Below are positions 14,129 through 22,215 of a stretch of DNA of 32,874 nucleotides, in pieces. Within the stretch, counting starts at the first letter, position 1. Every line of letters starts with the position of its first letter. This DNA comes from a virus. The DNA lies in the IMG/VR virus record IMGVR_UViG_3300009091_000041, positions 1 to 32,874 of that record; one strand, written 5' to 3'. The notes beneath the pieces were generated by a model. The model was given only the letters and a program-made list of their open reading frames with translations, did not search any database and was not told the origin of the DNA. Position numbers and translations under genes: made by a program.

Positions 14129-14455
14129 ATGGCCAGAAAGCGCAGTTTCATAAAGAGAAAGGCAGCAATCATCGCTGTTGTTGGGGTTGCGTTGTTATTG
14201 CTTGCTATCGCATCTGGCGCATACACTTTTTTTGTTCAGAGAGGTGATGGACAATATGCAGACCAAGGCGCTGGCCATTACAACACAATAATCCCTCAGA
14301 ATAGCGAGTTGCGTAACAGCGTACAGCAGCAGACTGGTTGCAATGGAGGATTTTCTCCCAATCCGTGCATTCATTCAATCCCTGAACCGGGAACATGGGT
14401 ACTGTTCTTGGCGGGGCTTGTAATAATAATTTTAATCATAAGGAGTAGGAAATGA
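14129..14455 (+). CDS. PEP-CTERM-type surface protein
   Basis: A 108-residue membrane-directed protein. Residues 1-11 are strongly basic, followed by a hydrophobic segment (12-35) that acts as signal or anchor. The short middle part has two cysteines (C71, C80), possibly a disulphide. The C-terminus is a textbook PEP-CTERM sorting signal: PEPGTW (85-90), a hydrophobic segment (90-104) and the basic tail RSRK. In bacteria this signal is handled by an exosortase after Sec export. AAGGAGGT precedes the ATG and the stop overlaps the methyltransferase start. The gene may have come from a host, or it may use host exosortase to place a small protein at the cell surface. Confidence 0.75.
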   Translation: MARKRSFIKRKAAIIAVVGVALLLLAIASGAYTFFVQRGDGQYADQGAGHYNTIIPQNSELRNSVQQQTGCNGGFSPNPCIHSIPEPGTWVLFLAGLVIIILIIRSRK

Positions 14456-15216
14456 ACATAGCTCAAAATGTACTTGAGGTATTAAGCAGCGCAACAGTCA
14501 AGGGCAATAAAGTCATCCTGACCGGAGAACTCGACAGAAACTTATATGTCGCAACAAACAAGGTTCTTGAGGCGGCTGGCGGTAGCTGGAGCCGCAAAGA
14601 CAAGGCGCACGTATTCGAATCTAATCCTGAGAAAATAATCGACGAAATTATTCTTACTGGAAGCATCGACATCCCAAAAGATGACTTTGACTTTTTCCCA
14701 ACTCCAAAGAAGATTGTTGATAAGCTCATATATATTGCAGCACTGAAGGATGGCGACATTGTCCTAGAGCCAGAAGCTGGTCGTGGTGCAATTGCGTTTG
14801 AGTGCCTGAAGGCCGCAAAAGACATTCAGGTTGACTGCTTTGAAATATCACCTGAGAGCTGCGAGTATCTGCGAGAGCATGCAGTATCACGTGTTATATG
14901 TGGCGACTTCCTGTTGATGCAACCAGTGGAAACACATAAGTATGACGCAGTAATAATGAATCCGCCGTTCAGTAATAAGGCTGATATAAAGCACGTTATG
15001 CACGCAACAAACTTCCTGAAGCCATCCGGGATATTGGTCGCCGTCATGTCTTCTGGCGTGACATTCAGGCAAGACAAGATTACAACTGCATTCAGGCAAT
15101 ATGTAACCGATAGCGGAGGATTCTTTGAGCCATTACCTGAAGGTTCATTCAAGGAGTCAGGAACTATGGCAAATACTGTAATTGCTGTTATTTACGGTGC
15201 AGACGCACTAAATTAA
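14452..15216 (+). CDS. DNA methyltransferase, probably N6-adenine type
   Basis: A 254-residue class I SAM-dependent methyltransferase. SAM-binding motif I is LEPEAGRGAIA (105-115), with the acidic motif II residue E131 in FEIS and GDF (151-153). The catalytic motif IV is NPPF (170-173), characteristic of N6-adenine or glutamine-type amino methylation. FFPTP (81-85) is common just before the fold in phage enzymes of this group. Residues 1-75 may be a DNA-contact region. No restriction partner is nearby, so it is an orphan enzyme, perhaps for evading host restriction. It is the last gene of the rightward block, directly before a terminator. Confidence 0.8.
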   Translation: MNIAQNVLEVLSSATVKGNKVILTGELDRNLYVATNKVLEAAGGSWSRKDKAHVFESNPEKIIDEIILTGSIDIPKDDFDFFPTPKKIVDKLIYIAALKDGDIVLEPEAGRGAIAFECLKAAKDIQVDCFEISPESCEYLREHAVSRVICGDFLLMQPVETHKYDAVIMNPPFSNKADIKHVMHATNFLKPSGILVAVMSSGVTFRQDKITTAFRQYVTDSGGFFEPLPEGSFKESGTMANTVIAVIYGADALN

Positions 15217-15234
15217 TCTTCATCAAGAAACAAG

Positions 15235-15260
15235 AAAGCCGAGAAATTCTCGGCTTTTTT
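15235..15260 (+). terminator. Intrinsic terminator between convergent blocks
   Basis: AAAGCCGAGAA and its complement form a stem (15235-15245 with 15247-15257), which continues into a run of six T (15255-15260). It is the strongest hairpin seen in the window and lies 19 bases after the methyltransferase stop. A-runs on the other side could let it act on leftward transcripts as well. Confidence 0.9.
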
Positions 15261-15280
15261 ATTCTCTGCTAGTAAAGAAT
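15261..15280. repeat. CTAG palindrome, copy 4
   Basis: Follows the terminator T-run without a gap and its last base is the first base of the complement of the TAA stop of the leftward transglycosylase gene. It marks the meeting point of the two convergent transcription units. Confidence 0.75.
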
Positions 15281-16545
15281 TATTTCTGATCTTCTGGATT
15301 GTCTCTGAAGTAATCTACAGCGCCAGCCCCGGCTTCAAGCAATGCCCCTCCGATACGCGTAGGAACAGTTGGTATCATCGCCATGACCCCTCCGATTCCT
15401 TGCAGAGCACTAATGACAGCTCCACTTCTGTCTCCCGCCTTATACCGCTCTATGGCGTCATAGATACCCATGCCAGCGCCAGCACCAGCAAGACCTTGCA
15501 CAGGAACCTTCCCGACGATATGGCTAAGTCTAGACGCCATTGGTATCTTGTCTGTTTTTGCTGCCCTTGCAAGCTCGAACTCTTTTAATTTTAATTCATG
15601 TTGCGCTTTCGCTATGCGGTCTGACTTGGCCTTAGCTTCTGCCTTTGCTGCATTTTCAGCATTTAACCGATCCATTTCTTCAGCTGGTATGGCAATGCCA
15701 GAAGGTGTTGCCCCTTGGATTCTTCTACCTTGAAATTCACTAACTGGTTGTTGCCCACGTATCGCCCTAGCCTCATCGCCCGTAGCTCTATTGTATACGG
15801 CCTGCCTTTGTCTTCCGGTAGTGCCTTCTTCCCCCGTTGTTCCTTGCTGAGAGCGCTCGTATGGAGTCCTGTGCAATGCATCTTTTATTTTCTCCATTTC
15901 CTCCCTAACCTGAGCGGCCCGGCCACTTGTTTGACCAACTGGAGGATTATTTAATCCAAGCTTACTTGCTCCATACCCAACCGCTGCGCCAGCTCCTAAG
16001 CCGTACATACCTGCTTGTGCGCGATCCGCAACCCACCCGGGACGTGGCTGCTCCATTGGCTCCGGTAATGGCCGCTCTGTTGCCTCTGGCTCCATGAGAT
16101 TAGGGGCAATATAATTACCTCCAAACCCTCCGTACTGCCTTACTTTATCGACATAATCCTCTGTTTCATCTGACGTTGCATTGCCCTTTGATTGAGCTGT
16201 AGGCCCGGCATTGTATGCGCGTGCAACTGCCTCTGGATCATTGCCAAATCTATCACCGAGTATTCGCATATACACGACACCAAGCTCCGCGTTTTGCTCT
16301 GGATCACTAGGGTCTAGCCTAACGCCTGTCTGGTTGTATACCTCATCAGCTGCAATTTGCCTTACCTGCATAACTCCAGAAGCCCCTTTGGTATTTGTTC
16401 CGGGGTCAATAAGTCTGCTTTCTGCAAATGCCTGAGCAATGGCCTGTTGTGGAGGTACGCCGTGCTTTACGGCAGCGCGATATACTTTCCTTGCGTTTTC
16501 TCGCTGTTCGCTTGTCAGTTTGGTAAAGTCAATCTTATTGGACAT
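15280..16545 (-). CDS. Virion-associated lytic transglycosylase
   Basis: A 421-residue protein. The N-terminal SLT domain (about 10-135) has the catalytic glutamate E42 in AESRLIDP, then GASGVMQV and the ARAYNAGP motif (about 108-115). This enzyme cleaves peptidoglycan and in virions helps DNA cross the cell wall. The long middle is polar and Glu/Arg-rich; the C-terminal 70 residues are hydrophobic with glycine (AGAGAGMG.., GIGGVMAMIP), as in internal virion proteins that insert into membranes. The ATG at 16545 is chosen for GAGGAG eight bases upstream. It overlaps the preceding gene by eleven bases and is the last gene of the late unit. Confidence 0.8.
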   Translation of the reverse strand: MSNKIDFTKLTSEQRENARKVYRAAVKHGVPPQQAIAQAFAESRLIDPGTNTKGASGVMQVRQIAADEVYNQTGVRLDPSDPEQNAELGVVYMRILGDRFGNDPEAVARAYNAGPTAQSKGNATSDETEDYVDKVRQYGGFGGNYIAPNLMEPEATERPLPEPMEQPRPGWVADRAQAGMYGLGAGAAVGYGASKLGLNNPPVGQTSGRAAQVREEMEKIKDALHRTPYERSQQGTTGEEGTTGRQRQAVYNRATGDEARAIRGQQPVSEFQGRRIQGATPSGIAIPAEEMDRLNAENAAKAEAKAKSDRIAKAQHELKLKEFELARAAKTDKIPMASRLSHIVGKVPVQGLAGAGAGMGIYDAIERYKAGDRSGAVISALQGIGGVMAMIPTVPTRIGGALLEAGAGAVDYFRDNPEDQK

Positions 16546-18994
16546 TCCCGCGCTCCTCTTCTTCAAACTGCTTTATCAGTGCCTTCAGGCTTTGTGCCGT
16601 TGGATTGTCCTCTTGCTGTTGTTGCGCCTTCTTTCCTTCGGCTTTTTGCGCAAAATATTGCTTATAGATACGCCCCATTTTCTTATCAAGCTCATTTCTT
16701 ATCTTGTTAAATTCAGGGGAGCTTTCATATTGAGACATTGACTTGCCGGGGTTTTTTTGTTCCCAGTCAGCAAAAACTCTTCTGTTTTCTGCATCAAATA
16801 AAGCCCTGTCTTTTATCAGTTCAGCCTTGACCATTAATGTCTTTGGGCTATCGGATGTTGATGGGCCTACCTTCTTGATTATCTCGCCTTCCATATTCGA
16901 TACAGCTCCCTGCCCTTGCAGATATGTGCGCCTGTACGAAAGCTCAAGCTCCGTCATATATCGTGCTGCGGCCTGACCAGCGTCGATATCAGCCTGAGTT
17001 CCGCCAAGCTTAACGATTGCGTCACTGAGGCCAGATATACCAACCTTGCCTATGCTTCCAAGGCTGATACCTTCCTGAGCTGCGCCAAGTATGGCTGACC
17101 AGAATCCGGGCTTTGCGAGAGGCCCGAAAGCCTTCGGGTGAGACTGTGCCAAGTACATAATTGCCTCTGCATTCTGGCGAGTGTTAAACGAATTCCTCCC
17201 GGCAGCATAAATATCTTCACGCGTTGCTGCGGCAGACTTTCCTCTGGCTTCAGCCTCGGCTTTCTTCTCTGTTGCGCGTATCGTTTTCTCTTCTTCAGAT
17301 AGAACCCCTCCTTGCTCTGGCGGAGCGCCACGAACAGCTTGCGGGACAGCAGCTTCAGCGCCAGAAGACAATGGGCGCATGATCCTGTTGAATTCCTCCT
17401 CCCCACGTCCCTCAGTATTCGCTTGCATAAGCCTGTCATAATCGGCTGGCCTCATCTTAAACGTGCCTTTGCCCGGTATGTTGTATTCCTTCTGCTCTTG
17501 GAATGGAGGTATCTCAGTGATAAATTTACCAGCTCTTTTATCGAACACCATGCCGTTTGCGGATATGCCATATCTCTCCATATCCATCTTAATTGCCGCC
17601 TCAAGAGCCTTGGCCATGCCGGGATTAAACATGGACAATTGAGCTAAGTGCTCTGCCGTCACGTTTTGCAATCCACCCCTAGCCGTCACATTCTCGCCAC
17701 TGGCACTAACAACTGGCGCTCCAGACGTGCTGCGCACTGGGGCCATAAGATCACCCATCATGCTCATGCCGACATCTTCACGGTTCCCGGTAAGATTGGC
17801 CTTCGCCAATTCCATTCTCATCTTCGCCAGTTCTCTGGCTTGTTCTATATTTTTTTCTCGATAATCAGAAAGCGATCCCATTGCGCTGCCGAAAGCATTT
17901 CCAAATGCTCCTGTTTGATTAGGAGCGCCGAACCCCTTGGCAAGCGCAAGCCATGATCCAGAAGGAGAGCCAATTCGATCCTCTAGACCTTTCAAAATTT
18001 CTTCTTGCCTCGATTCAAGAGCTGATTTTTTTTCTCTGTAATCGTTCATTATTTTTTGCATGCCTGTCAAAGGCGCTTCAACTGGCATAGGAGCCGCTGG
18101 AGCAGCTTCAGGCTGCTGTGACACTGGCAAAGCATTTTGCGCTGCCACAGGAGCAATTTGAGCCTGTTGCGTCGATGCTTGAGGCTGTTCCGTGGCCACT
18201 TGCTGCAATGGGCCTTGTATTTGATCTTGCGGTGTCGCTTGGGCATCCTGTTGCAGCGCTCCTGCACGCATATCTGCATTAGGGTCACTATTCGGATTAA
18301 ATACAGGGTCGAGCGGGTCATACGGCATTTCATGCTGACCACCAAGCGATTGCACCATTGTTGGATTGATAGGCTCTTCTGCGCCTGCTTTTAGCTCAAT
18401 ATCCGTTGCAACACCAGCATCCCAGTCCGCATACCTGCGCTTACGGTCTGCGGAGAACTGATCATCAAGCTCCATCTTCCTTTGAAAATCTTCGCGCTGA
18501 GAATCAATATCGGCCTGCATTTCTGGAGTTGATATGCCCTCACGAATCCTTGCCATAGGATCATCTTGCTCTGGTTGCGGAGAATCAATCGAGGCTCTTG
18601 CCTGCAACAATTCAACAAGTTTTGCTTTTGCTGCATCTGCACGGACTTGAGCCTGAGCGACTGCCGCATTAGCATCTTCTGTTTTTTTATGCGCGGCTTC
18701 CTGAGCAAGAGCAGCTGCCTCCTCATGCTGAATCTTGGCCTGCATAGCAGCTTCTTTTATGCTTGCCTCTAGCATTTCCCGCATTCCTCTTGCCCTATCT
18801 GGACTCATGCTTGGAACATACCCATTAGGGTCTTGTAAAGACGGTATGCTTGACGTGTCTCTGCGCGCCGAAGTGTCTTCTGGCAAATCCTCTGACTGAA
18901 CATCAGATACACCAACCGCACCGCCGTTCGCATATCTTCTTGCCATCAATTCCCTGCGCATAATATCCGCTGGTATAGCGTGAGTGCTGTTCAT
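16535..18994 (-). CDS. Large internal virion-like protein
   Basis: An 819-residue protein, second largest class in the late block. Residues about 15-30 (RRELMARRYANGGAVG) resemble the opening of internal or ejection proteins. A helical Ala/Lys/Glu-rich coiled coil spans about 70-130, a Gln/Pro/Ala-rich linker about 240-310, and a second helical region about 315-400. The C-terminal 250 residues include GFWSAILGAAQEG and a globular segment. There is no enzyme motif. Its size, composition and place between two virion-type genes favour an internal or ejection protein of a short-tailed phage, but homology is not certain. Confidence 0.65.
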   Translation of the reverse strand: MNSTHAIPADIMRRELMARRYANGGAVGVSDVQSEDLPEDTSARRDTSSIPSLQDPNGYVPSMSPDRARGMREMLEASIKEAAMQAKIQHEEAAALAQEAAHKKTEDANAAVAQAQVRADAAKAKLVELLQARASIDSPQPEQDDPMARIREGISTPEMQADIDSQREDFQRKMELDDQFSADRKRRYADWDAGVATDIELKAGAEEPINPTMVQSLGGQHEMPYDPLDPVFNPNSDPNADMRAGALQQDAQATPQDQIQGPLQQVATEQPQASTQQAQIAPVAAQNALPVSQQPEAAPAAPMPVEAPLTGMQKIMNDYREKKSALESRQEEILKGLEDRIGSPSGSWLALAKGFGAPNQTGAFGNAFGSAMGSLSDYREKNIEQARELAKMRMELAKANLTGNREDVGMSMMGDLMAPVRSTSGAPVVSASGENVTARGGLQNVTAEHLAQLSMFNPGMAKALEAAIKMDMERYGISANGMVFDKRAGKFITEIPPFQEQKEYNIPGKGTFKMRPADYDRLMQANTEGRGEEEFNRIMRPLSSGAEAAVPQAVRGAPPEQGGVLSEEEKTIRATEKKAEAEARGKSAAATREDIYAAGRNSFNTRQNAEAIMYLAQSHPKAFGPLAKPGFWSAILGAAQEGISLGSIGKVGISGLSDAIVKLGGTQADIDAGQAAARYMTELELSYRRTYLQGQGAVSNMEGEIIKKVGPSTSDSPKTLMVKAELIKDRALFDAENRRVFADWEQKNPGKSMSQYESSPEFNKIRNELDKKMGRIYKQYFAQKAEGKKAQQQQEDNPTAQSLKALIKQFEEEERGNVQ

Positions 18995-19016
18995 TTAATT
19001 CTTTCTTTTGGGCAAA

Positions 19017-19976
19017 TTAAAAAATTGTATTCCCGCTAATTAGGTCATTTATCGTGTCTTGACTGGTGTTATTCGATCCATCACCAGAGAACCAATTATA
19101 AGCGCTTTTTAAAGCGTCCCAACCATCACCAGCAATCGACTGGCCACCATTGTTTGGCGAGAATAACGCGCCAACTCCTGAGCCATACATCATTGCCAGC
19201 TCCAGTGGTGATTTCTGGTATTGTCCGGGCGCACCCGGCCCAACAGTTGTTTGTGTTGTAGATGTTGGTATGTTCAATCCGCTGAACAGAGAGGCGTAAT
19301 CTTTAGTCGCCGCCATCGGCTGATTTAGCCTTGCCTGCTCTATTGCTTGTTCCTGACCGCCAAGCGTAGATAGCACGCCAAGACCTCCAGTGCCTTGGTT
19401 ATATACTGTTTGCCCCAAGTCAGCAAATCCTCTAGCTGTATCAAGGCCAATGCGCTTTTCAGCCTGAGCCGCATCCATTGCGTTCTTATATCCTGATTGC
19501 AACGCACCTGATTGCTGCCCTAATATATTGCTTGCCGCATCCCTCGCGGTATTAGCATAAACCTCCATCCCGCGCCTTGACCCGAACTGCCCTGACCCAA
19601 CAGTTCCTGCTGTCGCTCCGGGGGCAAGCACTTGATTGAAATTTTGCACGCCAAGACGGCCAATCTCATCAACTACATTGCTTGTATACGGATTCATAAA
19701 GCTCTGCATCATTTCAGGCGTTGTAGCTCCTGACACTGCTGCAAGCTCTTGACCAGCCCTTATTGATCCGGGCTGACCCGATCTAACTACCTCCGGGGCA
19801 TTAGCATATGCAGTTTGTTGCAGGTTGGATGGCCCGGCAACTCCGCTTGACGCCAAGGCAGACTGCCCTTTTTGCGCGAGACCGCTTAGATAATCGTTAT
19901 ACCAACTTGGTGCAGTTGTGGTTTTGCTCTGAGTATTTGTTATATCAGGCAGTGCTGAACCTTGCATTATGCTCAT
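19017..19976 (-). CDS. Internal virion-like protein
   Basis: A 319-residue Ala/Gly/Ser/Gln-rich protein with no membrane span or enzyme motif. The middle is helical (NFNQVLAPGA, ANTARDAASNILGQQSG) and the C-terminal half has PTSTTQTTVGPGAPGQYQKSP, a segment seen in phage structural proteins. It is preceded by AAGGA and by a CTAG palindrome in the leader. It lies between the HNH gene and the large internal protein; an ejection or internal-core role is the best guess. Confidence 0.65.
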   Translation of the reverse strand: MSIMQGSALPDITNTQSKTTTAPSWYNDYLSGLAQKGQSALASSGVAGPSNLQQTAYANAPEVVRSGQPGSIRAGQELAAVSGATTPEMMQSFMNPYTSNVVDEIGRLGVQNFNQVLAPGATAGTVGSGQFGSRRGMEVYANTARDAASNILGQQSGALQSGYKNAMDAAQAEKRIGLDTARGFADLGQTVYNQGTGGLGVLSTLGGQEQAIEQARLNQPMAATKDYASLFSGLNIPTSTTQTTVGPGAPGQYQKSPLELAMMYGSGVGALFSPNNGGQSIAGDGWDALKSAYNWFSGDGSNNTSQDTINDLISGNTIF

Positions 19977-19993
19977 GGCTTTTCCTTTTCTTT

Positions 19994-20013
19994 ATTCTCT
20001 ACCAGTAGAGAAT
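19994..20013. repeat. CTAG-family palindrome, copy 5
   Basis: The most regular copy: two perfect 9-base arms (ATTCTCTAC and GTAGAGAAT) around CA. It lies 7 bases after the stop of the HNH gene and about 17 bases before the start of the next gene. The centre is CCAG here rather than CTAG. Confidence 0.75.
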
Positions 20014-20020
20014 TTATTTC

Positions 20021-20644
20021 TTAGTGTTCGTACCTATTTGATTTTGATAGATTATCAACCCATGGAATAACTTGCAAATTTAGAGGAACATGCAGTCCTG
20101 ATACCCTCTTTCCGCGCAATGGTATAATATGATCAACATGCCAAGGGAATCCAAGCGTTTTTGTTCTTAACGCAGCGATGTCATATGCCTGAGCGATCAT
20201 CCAATGATCATCTTCTGTCAACCATTTTGGCGTTCTCTGTATCTTGTCAGCTTTCCGCTTGGCATCATAAGCCATGACTTTGCCGCGATTATTTTTAGCC
20301 CATTTAGCCGTGGCTGCGTTAACTTTGTCTCGATTGTTTATTCTATACTTTTCTTTGGCAAGACGATTCCCTTCGTGGTCTTTATTTTCCGCTCTCCATT
20401 TTGCCGATCTTTTAGCTGCTAATTTGTCTATTTCACCTTTTTTTTCTGGAGTTATTTTTTTACGGAATTCAGCCATTTTAATTCTGCCGCACTCCATACA
20501 GCATCCATTAATTGTTGCTCTATTTGCTATATGACCGTTTTTACATGGCTTGCCAGTAAAGTAATGGGGGCGGCCAGCTTTCTTTGCGGCATTTCTAATG
20601 CCAGTATTATGTGCTGTGCATCCATTGATAAATTTATGTGTCAT
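20021..20644 (-). CDS. HNH endonuclease
   Basis: A 207-residue protein that starts inside the end of the gene above (11-base overlap) with no clear ribosome site. The N-terminal part has a zinc-ribbon pattern, KPCKNGH (32-38) and CCMEC (48-52), the middle is a long basic helical region, and the C-terminus is an HNH core: HVDHIIPL (169-176), HVPLNLQVIP (185-194) with N189, and a final N near 203. This layout is common in phage free-standing homing endonucleases. It sits between two structural genes, a usual location for such elements. Confidence 0.85.
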   Translation of the reverse strand: MTHKFINGCTAHNTGIRNAAKKAGRPHYFTGKPCKNGHIANRATINGCCMECGRIKMAEFRKKITPEKKGEIDKLAAKRSAKWRAENKDHEGNRLAKEKYRINNRDKVNAATAKWAKNNRGKVMAYDAKRKADKIQRTPKWLTEDDHWMIAQAYDIAALRTKTLGFPWHVDHIIPLRGKRVSGLHVPLNLQVIPWVDNLSKSNRYEH

Positions 20645-21863
20645 TTTTTAATTTGCTATATTCATTAATATATTCCAAAGGTGATTTTGCTGGAGGAGGT
20701 ATCTTTCCTATATGAGCTGACCGTTTATGTTTCCTTATCGCCTCACGCATTTTATCTAAAACTTCTGCCCCAGCATCATTTGATCCATCTCCTAATGCTG
20801 CTACTACGTCCGAATCCAGAACATATTCCCCGCGAGCCAGCATTGTAGGTATCTCATCGGATTGCCCTGTTCCGATTCCCTCAACCCTGAATCCTCTCTT
20901 AGCGTGCTTGGCATACATTCTATTTTCAGGGCCTGCTATCATTTCAACGCTCTGCTTTACTTCGCCGCCATCCTTCATTCCTTGAGGAAGGCCGCGCCAC
21001 ATCTCCGATTGACTTGGCGCTGCTCTGTTTTGAATCATATCAGCTTCTAAATAACTTGGCTGCTCAACTGTTCCTGTATGAGGGAATAATGCCGCCATAT
21101 CAAATATACGCGCCCACTGGTTAACTGGCTTTTGCCCTGCTCCACTTAATGCCCCACCTGAACCCTCTGAACCACCTGACCCGCCTAAAGCAGACACCAC
21201 ATTCCTTGCTTTACCTGCAATATCATAGACTTTTTTGGCATTGTCAAAAGTCAGTAAGTCACCAGCACCTCCAAGAGCACCAGCCGCCAATCCTCCATAA
21301 GCACCGCCAGCCCCGGCTGTTGTAAGCGGCAATATTGAAGCCTCAATAGCGCTAGGAGCCATTGTTGTTAATGGGAACAACCCTGACTGCAATCCTCCCA
21401 GCCCAAGACCACCAAGCCCAGTTCCTCCTGTTGCTGTTGCTGTTGCGGCTGCTGGAGCTGCCGCCCCCATTCCGCTCAACCCTCCAAGCGCATACGCTCC
21501 AAGACCAGCACCAATGCCTGCCAATAGTAATTTTCCTCCAAGGCTGACGATCCCATTACCGGCATATACCGCGTTAGGATGCTCTCCCATTGCCACGTGC
21601 TGATCTTTATACAGTGGATTCCATGATCCAAAACCAGTTGCTTGATAACCATTTTTGTCAACAATAACACCACCCGGGATGCCTTGCGCCATTGGATCAA
21701 ATCTATGCTCTAATTGGGTTGGAGTGAGTGTCGCCAGTTGTTCAGGAGTTAGCGCGTATCCTTTTGCTAAACGCTCATCCAGCGTTATATTTTTTGCATA
21801 TTCCTCATCAGGAGTTGCATAGTTTTTATCACCCGGCTGTAAATAGCGTAAAATTTTACTCAT
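20634..21863 (-). CDS. Virion protein with Gly/Ala-rich hydrophobic centre
   Basis: A 409-residue protein. Residues about 110-200 are Gly/Ala/Leu-rich (LAGIGAGLGAYALGGLSGMGAAAP), suggesting membrane interaction. The C-terminal part has GTGQSDEIPTMLARGEYVLDSDVVAALGDGS and DKMREAIRKHKRS, a segment that recurs near the end of several podovirus structural proteins. No catalytic motif is visible. It is likely an internal virion or ejection protein delivered into the host membrane. The gene above ends one base before it. Confidence 0.7.
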   Translation of the reverse strand: MSKILRYLQPGDKNYATPDEEYAKNITLDERLAKGYALTPEQLATLTPTQLEHRFDPMAQGIPGGVIVDKNGYQATGFGSWNPLYKDQHVAMGEHPNAVYAGNGIVSLGGKLLLAGIGAGLGAYALGGLSGMGAAAPAAATATATGGTGLGGLGLGGLQSGLFPLTTMAPSAIEASILPLTTAGAGGAYGGLAAGALGGAGDLLTFDNAKKVYDIAGKARNVVSALGGSGGSEGSGGALSGAGQKPVNQWARIFDMAALFPHTGTVEQPSYLEADMIQNRAAPSQSEMWRGLPQGMKDGGEVKQSVEMIAGPENRMYAKHAKRGFRVEGIGTGQSDEIPTMLARGEYVLDSDVVAALGDGSNDAGAEVLDKMREAIRKHKRSAHIGKIPPPAKSPLEYINEYSKLKNDT

Positions 21864-21864
21864 G

Positions 21865-22104
21865 TTATTGCGCCCCGTTACTTACTGAGTTAACTAAAGC
21901 AGTTGCCCACTTGCTCCAATGATCATACATTGTTGGCATTGGCAATCCTTCTTTGCTTAATGATTGAACGCCAATAAACCGTTCCGCCCATTTTAACCAA
22001 TCGTCCTCATTATCGCTAATCATTAGCTGCTGGTCTGCGTAAGCCTCGCACATTAATGCTGACCACGATTGGAATGTATGGTAACGCGGATCATATACAA
22101 TCAT
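21865..22104 (-). CDS. Small Trp/Tyr-rich structural-block protein
   Basis: A 79-residue soluble protein of unknown role with many aromatics (FQSWSALMCEAYADQQ, DDWLKWAERFIG, DHWSKWATALV), probably helical. GAGGG precedes its ATG by ten bases. It lies between the remnant GIY-YIG frame and the Gly/Ala-rich virion protein, so it is likely expressed late with structural genes. It may be a scaffold or minor virion component. Confidence 0.65.
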   Translation of the reverse strand: MIVYDPRYHTFQSWSALMCEAYADQQLMISDNEDDWLKWAERFIGVQSLSKEGLPMPTMYDHWSKWATALVNSVSNGAQ

Positions 22105-22125
22105 TAGCTATGCCCTCGAACATCG

Positions 22126-22215
22126 CTAGGCAATTTTGTCGGTTATACCAACATATATTTTACCGTTGGCCTTATTCTTTATAACATAAACCGCTATTTT
22201 TTTAAGAGTGTCCAC
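22126..22215 (-). pseudogene. Remnant of a GIY-YIG endonuclease
   Basis: A 29-codon frame from a GTG at 22215 to a TAG at 22126. Its reading includes IAVYVIKNKANGKIYVGIT, i.e. the start of a GIY-YIG domain with AVY in the GIY place and YVG in the YIG place, plus the NKxNGK turn between them. It aligns with the first 25 residues of the intact enzyme at 26684-27301 (TIYIITNKVNAKQYIGMT). The rest of the domain, with the catalytic Arg and Glu, is missing. GGGAG lies seven bases before the GTG, inside the stabiliser gene, so the fragment might still be translated. It is best explained as the truncated remainder of a homing endonuclease gene. Confidence 0.6.
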
